64,000 bases of DNA from CAVVKW01 sp963761705 (GCA_963761705.1 CAVXHK010000003.1:186001-250000), one strand, 5' to 3'; counted from the first letter of the stretch, positions 1 through 8,569 are shown. Made by a program: numbers and translations. Notes: generated by a model not told the origin, from the sequence alone.

Positions 1-1159
1 GCGTTTTGCAGAAGTCTTCGAGGCGGTCGAGGCCGGTCTTGATGACGTCCATGCTGGTGGCGTAACTGAGGCGGATTGTCTTGTCGTCGCCGAAGGCGAT
101 GCCGGGGACGACGGCGACGCTGGCCTTACTGAGAAGGCGGTCGGCGAAGTTGCTGCTGGTGAGGCCGAGCTTGCTGATGTTCACGAGGACGTAGAACGCT
201 CCGAGTGGCTTGACGGCCGAGATGCCGCTGATGGCGTCAATGCGGCTCATCATGTAGTCGCGGCGGATCGAGAATTCGTCGCGCATGTCACCGACTGCTT
301 GTTGGTCGCCCTTGATCGCGGCGAGGCCGCCTTTTTGCGAGAACGAGCAAGGACCGGACGTGCTGTGGGACTGGAGGCTGTCGATGACTTTCGCGATGGG
401 TTCGGGGGCGGCGAGGTAGCCGAGGCGCCAACCGGTCATCGAGTAGGCTTTGCTGAAGCCGTTGATCGTGATCGTGAGGTCGTAGGCTTCGGGGGTGACG
501 CCCGCGACGGAGACGTGCTTGGCGTCGTCGTAAATGAGCTTCTCGTAGATCTCGTCGGAAAGGATGTAGATGTCTTCCTCGGCGGCGACTTCGACGATGC
601 CTTTGAGTTCGGCGTGCGTGTAGACGGAGCCGGTTGGGTTGCCGGGCGTGTTGATGATGACCATCTTGGTGCGTGGGGTCATCGCGTCCTCGAATTGCTC
701 GGCGGTCATTTTCCAATCGTTCTCTTGGGTGGTCGGAACGAAGACGGGGACAGCTCCGGCGAGGCGCACCATTTCGGGGTAGCTGAGCCAGTAAGGGGCG
801 GGAATGATGACTTCGTCGCCGGGATCACAGACGGCCATGATGGCGTTGTAGCAGGACTGCTTGGCACCGTTGCTGACGATGACCTGGCTAGGTTTGTAAT
901 CGAGGCCGTTTTCGGAGCGGAGCTTTTGCGCGAGGGCTTCGCGGAGCTCGGGGGTGCCGGAAGATGGGGTGTATTTCGTGAAGCCCATCTCGAGCGCGGC
1001 TTGCGCGGCGGCTTTGATGTGCTCGGGGGTGTCGAAATCTGGCTCGCCGGCTCCGAAGCCGCAGACGTCGGTGCCTTCGGCGATGAGTGCCTTCGATTTG
1101 CTGTCGATGGCGAGGGTGAGGGACGGGGTGAGTTCGGCTACGCGGGTGGAGAGTTCCAT
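1..1159 (-). CDS. aspC: Aspartate aminotransferase, class I (3' end cut by window)
   Basis: This is a PLP-dependent fold-type I aminotransferase that would interconvert aspartate/oxaloacetate with glutamate/2-oxoglutarate; close relatives also act on prephenate. The ATG is at 1159 and the protein reads MELSTRVAELTPSLT. The order of motifs is typical: the substrate-side segment GAGEPDFDTP, the PLP-binding region SNGAKQS, the NTPGNPTG loop, SDEIYE, and the Schiff-base lysine in NGFSKAYSMTGWRLGY. The frame is still open at base 1 after about 386 codons, so only the last few residues are missing (the family is usually 390-400 aa). It lies 42 bp downstream of the NDK-like gene on the same strand. 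A prephenate dehydratase lies 6.4 kb away, so a role in phenylalanine/tyrosine synthesis is possible, but the sequence alone does not settle substrate choice. Confidence 0.93.
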   Translation of the reverse strand, partial: MELSTRVAELTPSLTLAIDSKSKALIAEGTDVCGFGAGEPDFDTPEHIKAAAQAALEMGFTKYTPSSGTPELREALAQKLRSENGLDYKPSQVIVSNGAKQSCYNAIMAVCDPGDEVIIPAPYWLSYPEMVRLAGAVPVFVPTTQENDWKMTAEQFEDAMTPRTKMVIINTPGNPTGSVYTHAELKGIVEVAAEEDIYILSDEIYEKLIYDDAKHVSVAGVTPEAYDLTITINGFSKAYSMTGWRLGYLAAPEPIAKVIDSLQSHSTSGPCSFSQKGGLAAIKGDQQAVGDMRDEFSIRRDYMMSRIDAISGISAVKPLGAFYVLVNISKLGLTSSNFADRLLSKASVAVVPGIAFGDDKTIRLSYATSMDVIKTGLDRLEDFCKT

Positions 1160-1201
1160 GATTCTTTTGTTGTGGTCGTTTAAAAAGTCGAGTTGTCGAC
1201 G

Positions 1202-2368
1202 CTATCGGCTGGCGAAGTGAGATTCAATGAGGGGTTTGAAATTATTACGGTCGATGCCGAGGATGCTCATTTCACGCTCGGCGTTGTCGACGGAGTCGGA
1301 GGCGTGCGCGGCGTTAATCATCATGGTCGAGCCGAATTCCCGCCGGATCGTGCCGGACGGCGCCTTGCTGGGGTCGGTGGGGCCGAGGACTTGGCGGATC
1401 TTGGCGACGGCGTCGATGCCTTGGTAAATGAGGGCGACGCACTTTTCGGTGCCGGGAGCGTCGCGTTGGTCGGCGGGGGTCTGGGACGGGCGGTGGCCGG
1501 TCATGAATTGAACGAGCGACTCCCAGTGGGCGCGGCCGGCGATCGGGCCGAGCATTTCGCCGAGCTGGCGCTCGACGATCTCGTCGAGGGGGAGGTTGAG
1601 TTCTTCCTCGGCGGCGAGGCGGACGCGGCGGGCGGTGGTTTCCTTGAAGACCTCTTGGAGGACGGCGAGGACGGGTCCGTAAAACTGCTCGGCTTCGGCG
1701 ACGCTGAGGTTGTGGACCTTGAAGCCGATGATGGAGAGGCCGGTCTTCGAGAAGGTGTCGATGACGGCTCCGGGGCGGGCGTTGGGGAAGCGAAAGTTGT
1801 CGGGTTTGATGAGGACGAGGGTCTTCTCGACGGCGGAGCCCTCGGCGTAGGGGACGATGTCGTCGAGGATGCCGCCGTCGGTGTCGGACTGGCGGGCAAA
1901 AAGCTGGAGGTGCGCGGCAGCGGTGGTGGCGTTGGGCGCGGCGAGGGCGGCGGGTTCGAAGTAGCGAACTTCGTCGCCGTCGGTCACGTAGTCGCCGTAG
2001 GTGTCACGGATCGTCTCGCCGGCGGTGCGGGGGTGGGCGATGTGGCCGATGACGGAGAGCGTCTTTTCGACGGCGTCTTCGCCGCGGAGGACGAGGAGGA
2101 GGACGCGGCGGCGCTTGCCGGCGGGGTTGGGTGAGAGATTTTTAACGACGTAGTCCCGGATGAGTTCCTGGGTGCGGCGGTGGCGTTCGTCGGACTCGGT
2201 GACGATGGTGGCGGCGTATTCTTCGACGAGTTCGGCGCTGGGGGCGAACATCCGACCGGCGACGAGTTCCAGGCCGCTGCGGGAAAGCAGGCGGGACACG
2301 ATGCCGCCGGTGCGTGATTTGCGGATCGAATAGGGGGTGATGAGGACGTAGGCGAGATCGGCGGGCAT
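1202..2368 (-). CDS. Tandem nucleoside diphosphate kinase-like protein
   Basis: The protein has 388 aa, against about 140 for an ordinary NDK, and contains two NDK-like units. The C-terminal unit (about residues 181-370) begins EKTLVLIKPDN and keeps the active-site signature with the phospho-histidine, INAAHASDSVDNAERE (His about 355), and the GTIRREFG segment. It is interrupted by a helical insertion of roughly 60 residues. The N-terminal unit (about 4-140) starts LAYVLITPYSIRKSRTGG and has the same fold cues, but no histidine in the corresponding place (it reads RDTYGDYVTDGDEVRYFEP). It is probably a catalytically dead, structural or regulatory copy. The expected reaction is phosphate transfer from ATP to NDPs. 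I chose ATG 2368; an in-frame TTG at 2383 would add five residues. Neither has a clear ribosome-binding site. Confidence 0.82.
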   Translation of the reverse strand: MPADLAYVLITPYSIRKSRTGGIVSRLLSRSGLELVAGRMFAPSAELVEEYAATIVTESDERHRRTQELIRDYVVKNLSPNPAGKRRRVLLLVLRGEDAVEKTLSVIGHIAHPRTAGETIRDTYGDYVTDGDEVRYFEPAALAAPNATTAAAHLQLFARQSDTDGGILDDIVPYAEGSAVEKTLVLIKPDNFRFPNARPGAVIDTFSKTGLSIIGFKVHNLSVAEAEQFYGPVLAVLQEVFKETTARRVRLAAEEELNLPLDEIVERQLGEMLGPIAGRAHWESLVQFMTGHRPSQTPADQRDAPGTEKCVALIYQGIDAVAKIRQVLGPTDPSKAPSGTIRREFGSTMMINAAHASDSVDNAEREMSILGIDRNNFKPLIESHFASR

Positions 2369-2499
2369 CGGGTGCGGATACAAATTGCCGACCCAAGCGA
2401 CAGCGTGGGGAGCCTCTCGAAGCGGGGGGGAAAGGCTAGCGGCGTTGGAACCCGTGGGTCAAGGGGCTTTGTGGGACCCAGTCCGGTGGGGTTCGAGTC

Positions 2500-2565
2500 T
2501 GGCGGCCCCCGGGTCGTGAACGCGGGTCCCCCGCCTCGAAGGGGGACGTCAGCGGACGGGCGTCC
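2500..2565. repeat. Cluster of palindromes downstream of msrB
   Basis: A 7-bp perfect stem (GTCCCCC at 2526-2532 with GGGGGAC at 2541-2547) is followed at once by GGACG-GG-CGTCC (2554-2565), which abuts the msrB stop codon. The second palindrome resembles those at 44184-44200 and 32503-32523. There is no T-run, so these look like REP-type repeats or mRNA-stabilising stems rather than ordinary terminators. Confidence 0.5.
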
Positions 2566-3126
2566 CTACCGATCTGCGGGCTTGAACTTGAGGCTGGCGG
2601 CGTTGATGCAGTAGCGCTGGCCGGTGGGGGCGGGGCCGTCGGGGAAGACGTGGCCGAGGTGGCCGCCGCAGCGGGGGCATTCGACTTCGGTGCGGGCCAT
2701 GCCCAGGGAGCGGTCGGTCTTTTCCACGATGTTTTCCGGAGCGAAGGGAGCGTAGAAGCTGGGCCAGCCGGTGCCGGAATCAAATTTCGTCTTTTCGTCG
2801 AAGAGCGGAGTGTCGCAGGCGGCGCAGACAAAGAGGCCGGGGTCCTTGATTTTGAGCATGTCGCTGGTGAAAGGGCGCTCGGTGCCTTCCTGGCGGAGCA
2901 CGCGGTAGGGGAGGTCGCCAAGCTGGGCTTTCCACTCGTCGGCGGATTTCTTGATGGTGGCGACTTCTTCGAGGGGGCCGGGTTGGCCGTTTGCGTCGGA
3001 TAGGCGGATGGCGACTTCGGCGGGCAGCTCTTCGTCGGCGGCGTGGGCTTGGTTGTTCATGGTGTAGAAAGTAATCGCGAGGGCGAGGACGCACAACGTG
3101 GCTAGAGCGATGGTGGTGGGTTTCAT
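2566..3126 (-). CDS. msrB: Peptide-methionine (R)-S-oxide reductase MsrB, exported
   Basis: The enzyme reduces methionine-R-sulfoxide in proteins. The 186-aa product starts with a signal or anchor segment (residues 4-29: charged start, hydrophobic core LATLCVLALAITFY, then QAHA), so it should act in the periplasm. The catalytic domain (about 60-183) has the structural zinc site CAAC (101, 104) and CPRC (150, 153), the SGTGWPSF substrate segment, the GGHLGHVF motif and the catalytic cysteine in QRYCINAAS (Cys173). Length and motifs match the family after removal of the signal. It is monocistronic, divergent from plsY, with an 82-bp gap between the two starts. An exported MsrB would repair envelope proteins; the electron donor is not encoded nearby. 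Confidence 0.95.
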   Translation of the reverse strand: MKPTTIALATLCVLALAITFYTMNNQAHAADEELPAEVAIRLSDANGQPGPLEEVATIKKSADEWKAQLGDLPYRVLRQEGTERPFTSDMLKIKDPGLFVCAACDTPLFDEKTKFDSGTGWPSFYAPFAPENIVEKTDRSLGMARTEVECPRCGGHLGHVFPDGPAPTGQRYCINAASLKFKPADR

Positions 3127-3208
3127 GTCGCTAACTTAGAGGCGATTGGCGGGATTTCATTCCGGAATTTTCCTTGTGTCGAGGCGGGGTCGCCGGGAGA
3201 ACGGGCGG

Positions 3209-3853
3209 GTGCTGTATCTGCTGGTCGCCCTCGGTGCTTACCTCGTTGGATCGATCCCGAGCGGTTATCTGATCGGGCGGGTGCGGGGCGTGGACATCCG
3301 GAAGGAGGGAAGCGGCAACATTGGGGCGACAAACGCGTTGCGGGTGCTGGGAAAGGGCTGGGGGTATTTTTGTTTCGCTTGCGACATCGGGAAGGGGTTT
3401 TTGGCGACGTTTTTAGCGGGGACCGTGGTGGCGGAGTCGCTCGGACTGGCTGGAGATTGGGCGGGAATCGTGGCGGCCGTGATGGTGATCGTGGGGCATA
3501 ATTTCCCGGTCTGGCTGGGATTCAAGGGAGGGAAGGGGATCGCGACATCGGGCGGCGTGATCCTGGGCTTGTTTCCTTGGCCGGCTTTCGTGATTCCGCT
3601 GGCGACGTGGTTGGTTTTCTTCTTCGGGACGCGCTACGTGTCGGTGGCTTCGATCGCGTGTTCGATCATGGTGCCGATGTCGTTGGGGGGGCTGTGGGCG
3701 ATGGGCTGGGACGGGGTGGGCTGGCCCTACGTTTCGGTCGGCATCGTCATGGCGGCAATGGCGTTGTGGCGGCACCGGAGCAACGTCAAACGATTGCTGG
3801 CTGGTACGGAAACGAAATTTGTGAAGAAGCCGAAGGGAAAGGGTGATGTTTAA
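3209..3853 (+). CDS. plsY: Acyl-phosphate:glycerol-3-phosphate acyltransferase PlsY
   Basis: This integral membrane enzyme transfers an acyl group from acyl-phosphate to glycerol-3-phosphate, the first step of phospholipid synthesis. The start is GTG 3209, preceded by GGGAG at 3195-3199; the open frame extends further upstream but without membrane-protein character. The 214-aa protein carries the three PlsY motifs: GSIPSGYLIGR near residue 14, GSGNIGATNALR near 34, and GHNFPVWLGFKGGKG (the latter binds substrate). I see about five or six membrane segments. The last codons overlap the start of gpsA by 8 nt, and gpsA makes the glycerol-3-phosphate that PlsY uses, so the pair forms a functional unit. 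Confidence 0.96.
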   Translation: MLYLLVALGAYLVGSIPSGYLIGRVRGVDIRKEGSGNIGATNALRVLGKGWGYFCFACDIGKGFLATFLAGTVVAESLGLAGDWAGIVAAVMVIVGHNFPVWLGFKGGKGIATSGGVILGLFPWPAFVIPLATWLVFFFGTRYVSVASIACSIMVPMSLGGLWAMGWDGVGWPYVSVGIVMAAMALWRHRSNVKRLLAGTETKFVKKPKGKGDV

Positions 3854-4844
3854 GCGAATCTGCGTGGTCGGTGCGGGGGGCTGGGGGACGGCTCTGGCGA
3901 CGTTACTGGCGGAAAGTGGGGCGGAGATTTCGCTCTGGTCGCACAACGAGATGGTCGCGACTGAGCTACGCGTGGAGCGGACAAACGTGGCGTATCTGCC
4001 AGGCGTGCGGTTACCGACCAACGTTCGGGCGACGACGGAGATGGACGAAGCGGTCGCCGGGGCTGGGTTGCTCGTGGTGGTGACTCCGTCGAAGGCGACG
4101 CGGGAGGTGGCTCGACAGTTGCGGGTGGCGGGAGTGGCGGAGGACGCGGTGGTGGTTTCCTGCACGAAGGGGCTGGAACACGAGACGGGGAAGCTGATGA
4201 GCGCGGTGATCGCGGACGAGTTGCCGGGTCGGCGGATGGCCGTGTTGTCGGGGCCAAATCTGGCGGGTGAGATCGCGCGGGGGGTGCCGGCAGCGGGGGT
4301 CGTGGGGTCGGCGGAGGTGGGTTTGTTGCCGAGGCTGCAAGAGGTGTTTTCGACGCGGACGTTTCGGACCTACACGAGTGACGACGTGGCGGGAATCCAG
4401 TTGGGCGGGGCATTGAAAAACGTGTTCGCGATCGCGGCGGGCGTGTCGGATGGCTTCGGGATGGGGGATAACGCGAAGGCGGCGTTGGTGACTCGGGCGC
4501 TGGCGGAAATGATGCGGCTGGGGGTGACGCTGGGCGGGCGGCGGGAGACGTTTGCGGGGTTGAGTGGGGTGGGGGATCTGATGGTGACGTGTTTCAGTAA
4601 ACACAGTCGGAACCGGGGTTTTGGGGAGCGATTGGGCCGGGGGGAAGCGGCGGCGGAGATCCTGAGTTCGATGAAAATGGTGGCCGAGGGCGTGCCCACG
4701 ACCCGCAGCGTGTGGCAGGTGGCGGAGCGCCTGGGTGTGGAGGCTCCGGTGACGGAGCAGGTCGCGGCGGTGCTCGACGGAAAATGCGCGCGGGAGGCGA
4801 TGGGGGAACTGCTGGGGCGGGCGCCGAAAGCGGAAGCGGGGTAG
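3846..4844 (+). CDS. gpsA: Glycerol-3-phosphate dehydrogenase [NAD(P)+]
   Basis: It reduces dihydroxyacetone phosphate to sn-glycerol-3-phosphate in the cytoplasm. The ATG at 3846 lies inside the end of plsY; a GTG three bases upstream in frame is a less likely start. The N-terminus MFKRICVVGAGGWGTALA is the dinucleotide-binding glycine motif. Other family marks are SCTKGLE, LSGPNLAGEIA, and the catalytic lysine in the segment GGALKNVFAIAAG, followed by GDNAKAALVTRAL and GLSGVGDLMVTC. The length of 332 aa is normal. It is coupled to plsY and supplies its substrate. Confidence 0.97.
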   Translation: MFKRICVVGAGGWGTALATLLAESGAEISLWSHNEMVATELRVERTNVAYLPGVRLPTNVRATTEMDEAVAGAGLLVVVTPSKATREVARQLRVAGVAEDAVVVSCTKGLEHETGKLMSAVIADELPGRRMAVLSGPNLAGEIARGVPAAGVVGSAEVGLLPRLQEVFSTRTFRTYTSDDVAGIQLGGALKNVFAIAAGVSDGFGMGDNAKAALVTRALAEMMRLGVTLGGRRETFAGLSGVGDLMVTCFSKHSRNRGFGERLGRGEAAAEILSSMKMVAEGVPTTRSVWQVAERLGVEAPVTEQVAAVLDGKCAREAMGELLGRAPKAEAG

Positions 4845-4855
4845 GGGCTTTTGTG

Positions 4856-5965
4856 ATGGGTGGGTTGCGATGCGGACGGCTCCCGCTGGCTCGCACGCGG
4901 GGACGCGTGCGGTCCCCGGGGGTGGTTGCGGCTTTTTTGGTGGCTTGTTGGGTCGGGGGCTTGGCGGTGCTCCGGGCTGGGGCCCCGGCGCTCCAGGCGG
5001 GAAGCCTGTGCTCCCCGGTGATCGTGGCTGGCGCTGATTTCGAGGCGGGGTGGAAGTATTCTTTGGCCGAGGGTGGAACGGCTTTGGTTGTTCTGCGGGC
5101 GGGGCGGGTGGTCTTCGAACGGTACGCGGGTGGGGGTGATCCGGAGCGAGCGGTTTGGGTGATGAGCATCACGAAGAGTCTTGTCGCGGTGGCGGGTTTT
5201 GCGGCGGAGGCGGAGGGCTTGCTCGATTTGGACGAGGAGGTCGAGGGGCGGGAAGGGGTGACTTTGCGGATGCTATTGGATCAGACGTCGGGGTTGGAAC
5301 CGGGCCATTCGGTGATCTACGGGCGAGGGGTGGGGGACAAGACGAGGGCGGCTTTGGGGCTGGACGGGGTGACGGCGCCGGGGGCGCGGTTCGACTACGG
5401 GCCGGGGAACTTCGAGATCTTCGGCGAGACGTTGCGGCGGAAACTGGCTGGGCGGGGCGTGACGCCATTGGAGTACATTTTTGCGAAGGTGCTGCGACCG
5501 ATCGGGGCGACTTACGCGGATTGGGCTACCGATCGGTCGGGGGCGCCGTATTTTTCGACGGGCGCAAAGTTGACGGCGCGGGATCTGGCAAAGTTCGGCG
5601 AACTGGTTCGGACGCGGGGGCGGGCGTGGATCTGGCCGGTCATTCCAGAGGGGGAATTTGATGCGTCGCGGGAGGGATCGGCGGCCAACTCGATGTATGG
5701 GCTTTCTTTTTGGCTGAATCGTAACGCGCGTCGAGCTGGGGCGGGTCCGATCTCGGTGGAGGGGACGCTGGGCGATGACTGGTCGCCGGAACGGTGGCGG
5801 CTCTCGTCGCTGTCAGCAGTGGCACCGCCGGATCTGATTGCGATGATCGGATCGGGGGGGATTCGGTGCTACGTGGTGCCGATGGAGAAGCTGGTGGTCG
5901 TGCGGTTTGGAACGGGACGGGGGTTTTCCGATTCGGCGTTTCTGGACGCGGTTTTTGGGAAGTGA
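4856..5965 (+). CDS. Beta-lactamase-family serine hydrolase (class C/PBP-like), exported
   Basis: This is a DD-peptidase/esterase-type serine hydrolase. The SxxK motif is SITKS, the YxN motif is YGPGN, and the C-terminal segment GSGGIRCYVVP stands where the KTG-like element is expected. The ATG at 4856 lies 11 bp after the gpsA stop. Residues 1-60 contain a hydrophobic stretch (VVAAFLVACWVGGLAVL) that could be a signal anchor. Much of this N-terminal DNA consists of palindromes (see the repeat at 4893-5008), so the true start and the signal sequence are uncertain. The substrate cannot be told from sequence: the family includes esterases and carboxypeptidases, and a role as a true beta-lactamase is unlikely without closer resemblance to AmpC. 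Confidence 0.75.
   Translation: MGGLRCGRLPLARTRGRVRSPGVVAAFLVACWVGGLAVLRAGAPALQAGSLCSPVIVAGADFEAGWKYSLAEGGTALVVLRAGRVVFERYAGGGDPERAVWVMSITKSLVAVAGFAAEAEGLLDLDEEVEGREGVTLRMLLDQTSGLEPGHSVIYGRGVGDKTRAALGLDGVTAPGARFDYGPGNFEIFGETLRRKLAGRGVTPLEYIFAKVLRPIGATYADWATDRSGAPYFSTGAKLTARDLAKFGELVRTRGRAWIWPVIPEGEFDASREGSAANSMYGLSFWLNRNARRAGAGPISVEGTLGDDWSPERWRLSSLSAVAPPDLIAMIGSGGIRCYVVPMEKLVVVRFGTGRGFSDSAFLDAVFGK
4893..5008. repeat. Three palindromes inside the 5' end of the serine hydrolase gene
   Basis: Stems seen are GCACGC/GCGTGC (4893-4898 with 4905-4910), CCGGG/CCCGG (4972-4976 with 4984-4988) and CAGGC/GCCTG (4994-4998 with 5004-5008). Their wording is reminiscent of dispersed palindromic repeats. 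They fall within the coding frame, before the conserved domain begins. Confidence 0.45.
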
Positions 5966-6012
5966 GGATTTTGTTTTCTGGGTGATGGGGTTGGGGTAGT
6001 TTCGCCGATCCT

Positions 6013-7596
6013 GTGGAAAACCGAGAGATTGCCCGGCGGCGGACGTTCGCCATCATTTCGCATCCCGATGCCGGGAAGACGACGCTGACCGAGAAATTTC
6101 TCCTTTACGGCGGGGCGGTGCAGCTGGCGGGCAGCGTGACGGCGCGGAAGGACCAGCGGGCGACGACGAGCGACTGGATGGAACTGGAGCGGCAGCGCGG
6201 CATCTCGGTGAGCTCGACGGTGCTGCAATTCGAATACGGTGGCTGCGTGATTAATCTGCTCGATACACCGGGGCACCAGGATTTCTCCGAGGATACGTAC
6301 CGCGTGCTGACGGCGGTGGATGCGGCGGTGATGGTGGTGGACGCCGCGAAGGGGATCGAGACGCAGACGCGAAAGTTGTTCGAAGTGTGCCGTCAGCGGG
6401 GGGTGCCGATTTTCACCTTTTTCAACAAGTTGGACCGGCCTTCGCGACCGCCGTTGGAGTTGCTCGACGAGCTGGAGACGGTGCTGGGGATTCACGCGTT
6501 GCCGCTGAATTGGCCGTTGGGGAGTGGGCCGGAGTTCCGCGGGGTGTACGATCGGCAGGAGAGTGAGGTGCATTTGTTTCAGCGGACGCGGATGGGTGCG
6601 TTTCGAGCGCCGGAGCAAGTGGGCGGGGTGGATGATCCTCTGGTGAAGGAGGTGATGGCGCCGGACGTTTACGCGGCGTTTCGCGAGGAGTTGGAGTTGC
6701 TGGAGGGGGCGGGCGCGGAGTTCGATCTCAAGGAGGTGCGGGCCGGGCGTTTGACTCCGGTGTTTTTCGGGAGCGCGGCGAATAATTTTGGAGTGCAGTT
6801 GCTCCTGGATCGGTTTCTGGCGCTGGCTCCGCCGCCGGCATCGCGGGTGACGGAGTCGGGCGAGGTGCTGCCGGGGGCGGATTCGTTCGCGGGTTTTATT
6901 TTCAAGATTCAGGCGAACATGAATCCGAAGCACCGGGATCGGGTGGCGTTCATTCGGATCGTGTCCGGGGAATTCAAACGGGACATGACGGTGGCGCATC
7001 CGCGGACCGGAAAGCCGGTGCGGTTGTCGAATTCGCAGCGTTTGTTCGCGGCGGAGCGGGAGACGGTCGATAGCGCGTGGGCGGGGGATGTCGTCGGGAT
7101 CGTGGGAAATCAGGATTTTCAGATTGGCGACACGCTAGCGGAGGACGACAGCGTGCGGTTCGACGAGATGCCGCGGTTTGCGCCGGAGTGCTTTGCGTAC
7201 GCGCACTCGACGAGTTCGGCGACGGGGAAACGCTTTCGGGAAGGATTGGATCAGCTGATTCGAGAGGGGGTGGCGCAGGCGTTCGAGTTGCCGGACAATT
7301 TGCAGCGGATGTCGTTGCTGGGGGCGGTGGGGCCGTTGCAGTTCGAGGTGCTGCAGTACCGGCTCGAGGGGGAATACGGGGCGGGTTGCCGGGTTGAGAG
7401 TGCGCCGTGGTCGCTGGTGCGGTGGGTGCGGGCGGCGGATGGTGGGGAGTTGCCGACGTTGACTTTGCCGAGTGGAGCGAAGGCGGCTTTGGATCCGGCG
7501 GGGAAGGATTGCGTGTTGTTTCCGAGCGCTTGGACGGTGGATTATTTCCTCGGGAAGAACGAGGGCGTGGAACTGTCGGAGGTGCCGTTCTCGTGA
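6013..7596 (+). CDS. prfC: Peptide chain release factor 3 (RF3)
   Basis: This translational GTPase recycles RF1/RF2 from the ribosome after termination. Start GTG 6013. The G-domain shows G1 HPDAGKTT (near residue 18), the switch I region with RQRGISVSS, G3 DTPGHQDF and G4 NKLD. The C-terminal RF3 domains include GAVGPLQFEVLQYRL, which is characteristic of RF3 and EF-G relatives. The length of 527 aa is exactly as expected. The stop overlaps the next gene's GTG by 4 nt. The gap after the serine hydrolase is 47 bp. Confidence 0.97.
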   Translation: MENREIARRRTFAIISHPDAGKTTLTEKFLLYGGAVQLAGSVTARKDQRATTSDWMELERQRGISVSSTVLQFEYGGCVINLLDTPGHQDFSEDTYRVLTAVDAAVMVVDAAKGIETQTRKLFEVCRQRGVPIFTFFNKLDRPSRPPLELLDELETVLGIHALPLNWPLGSGPEFRGVYDRQESEVHLFQRTRMGAFRAPEQVGGVDDPLVKEVMAPDVYAAFREELELLEGAGAEFDLKEVRAGRLTPVFFGSAANNFGVQLLLDRFLALAPPPASRVTESGEVLPGADSFAGFIFKIQANMNPKHRDRVAFIRIVSGEFKRDMTVAHPRTGKPVRLSNSQRLFAAERETVDSAWAGDVVGIVGNQDFQIGDTLAEDDSVRFDEMPRFAPECFAYAHSTSSATGKRFREGLDQLIREGVAQAFELPDNLQRMSLLGAVGPLQFEVLQYRLEGEYGAGCRVESAPWSLVRWVRAADGGELPTLTLPSGAKAALDPAGKDCVLFPSAWTVDYFLGKNEGVELSEVPFS

Positions 7597-8468
7597 GTGC
7601 CGCTGCACGGGGAGGGGACGGTGCGGGCGGGCAGCCCGGGGGACGGGTTGCCTATCTGGGGCCGGTGGGGACTTTTTCGCACATCGTGGCGATGCGGCGT
7701 TTCGGCGATGCGGCGGAATTGGTTCCGCGGGCCGATCTGACTGGGGTGGTGGAGTTTCTGGGCGAGGCTTCCGGGAATCGTGCTCTCGTGCCGGTGGAAA
7801 ACACTTCGGGGGGAACGATCTACGGGACCGTGGATCTGCTGATCGAGATGGCGGGGCGAGTCTTCGTGAGGGAGTCGATCGCTTTGGCCGTGCGGATGGC
7901 GTTGATCGGGCGGGCGGGGGAGAAGGTCGAGCGAGTTTATTCGCACTTTGTGCAAATCCATAATCACCGGGATTGGTTTCGAGAGAATCTGCCCGACGCG
8001 GAGGTCATTCCGGTGGCGAGCACGGCGCTGGCGGCGGAGCTGGCGGCGGCGCAGAGTGGATCGGCGGCGTTGTCGGCGCCCGGAGCGGCGGAGATCTATG
8101 ACCTGGAGGTGTTGCGGTGTCCGGTGCTGGAAGGCTCCGGGAACGTGACCCACTTTTTCGTGCTGGCGAACTCGGCGGCGGAGGTCAGCGCTGAGGGAGT
8201 CGCGAGGACGGCGCTGGCGGTGTCTTTCGGAAACGAGTCGGGGAGTCTTTACCGCTTTCTCGAGCCGTTCGCTCGGGCGGGGGTGAACGTGAATCGCATC
8301 ATCTCGCGACCGTTTCCGGGGCGGACGGATCAGGTGATGTTTTTTCTAGAAGTGGATGGTGCCCCCGGGGGGGAGGTCTTTGATGGGGTGGTGCGAGAGG
8401 CGGAGGTGCGGAGTGAGGTGTTTGTGAATTTCGGGTCTTACGGGTTTGCGCGGCGGATTCAGTCCTGA
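7593..8468 (+). CDS. pheA: Divergent prephenate dehydratase with ACT domain
   Basis: Prephenate dehydratase converts prephenate to phenylpyruvate for phenylalanine synthesis. The GTG at 7593 overlaps the prfC stop by 4 nt. The product has 291 aa: a catalytic region (about residues 18-195) with YLGPVGTFSH and PVENTSGGTIYGTVDLL, then an ACT regulatory domain (about 206-285) with NESGSLYRFLEPFARAGV. Several hallmarks are altered. The catalytic Thr-Arg-Phe triplet reads Thr-His-Phe (186-188), the ACT ESRP motif reads ISRP, and the SHPQAL segment reads SHFVQIHNH. The fold assignment is secure; catalysis and phenylalanine feedback are less so. No chorismate mutase domain is present. Confidence 0.8.
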   Translation: MSAAARGGDGAGGQPGGRVAYLGPVGTFSHIVAMRRFGDAAELVPRADLTGVVEFLGEASGNRALVPVENTSGGTIYGTVDLLIEMAGRVFVRESIALAVRMALIGRAGEKVERVYSHFVQIHNHRDWFRENLPDAEVIPVASTALAAELAAAQSGSAALSAPGAAEIYDLEVLRCPVLEGSGNVTHFFVLANSAAEVSAEGVARTALAVSFGNESGSLYRFLEPFARAGVNVNRIISRPFPGRTDQVMFFLEVDGAPGGEVFDGVVREAEVRSEVFVNFGSYGFARRIQS

Positions 8469-8513
8469 AGTTCCGACCACGGATCGAACCGGATTTTTAC
8501 GGATCGATTCATA

Positions 8514-8549
8514 AAAAACGCCGCCCGGCTTTCGCTGGGCGGCGTTTTT
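8514..8549. terminator. Strong bidirectional intrinsic terminator
   Basis: A perfect 13-bp inverted repeat (8514-8526 with 8537-8549, 10-nt loop) has an A-run on the left and a T-run on the right, so it can end transcription from both sides. It sits between the converging prephenate dehydratase (plus) and glutamine synthetase (minus) genes. Confidence 0.92.
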
Positions 8550-8569
8550 GGTGAGTCTCGCTCAGCCGG

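Noticed and set aside
288..1183. Long plus-strand open frame opposite the aminotransferase
   Set aside because: It is the shadow of the minus-strand gene in GC-rich DNA; the minus frame has full family motifs.
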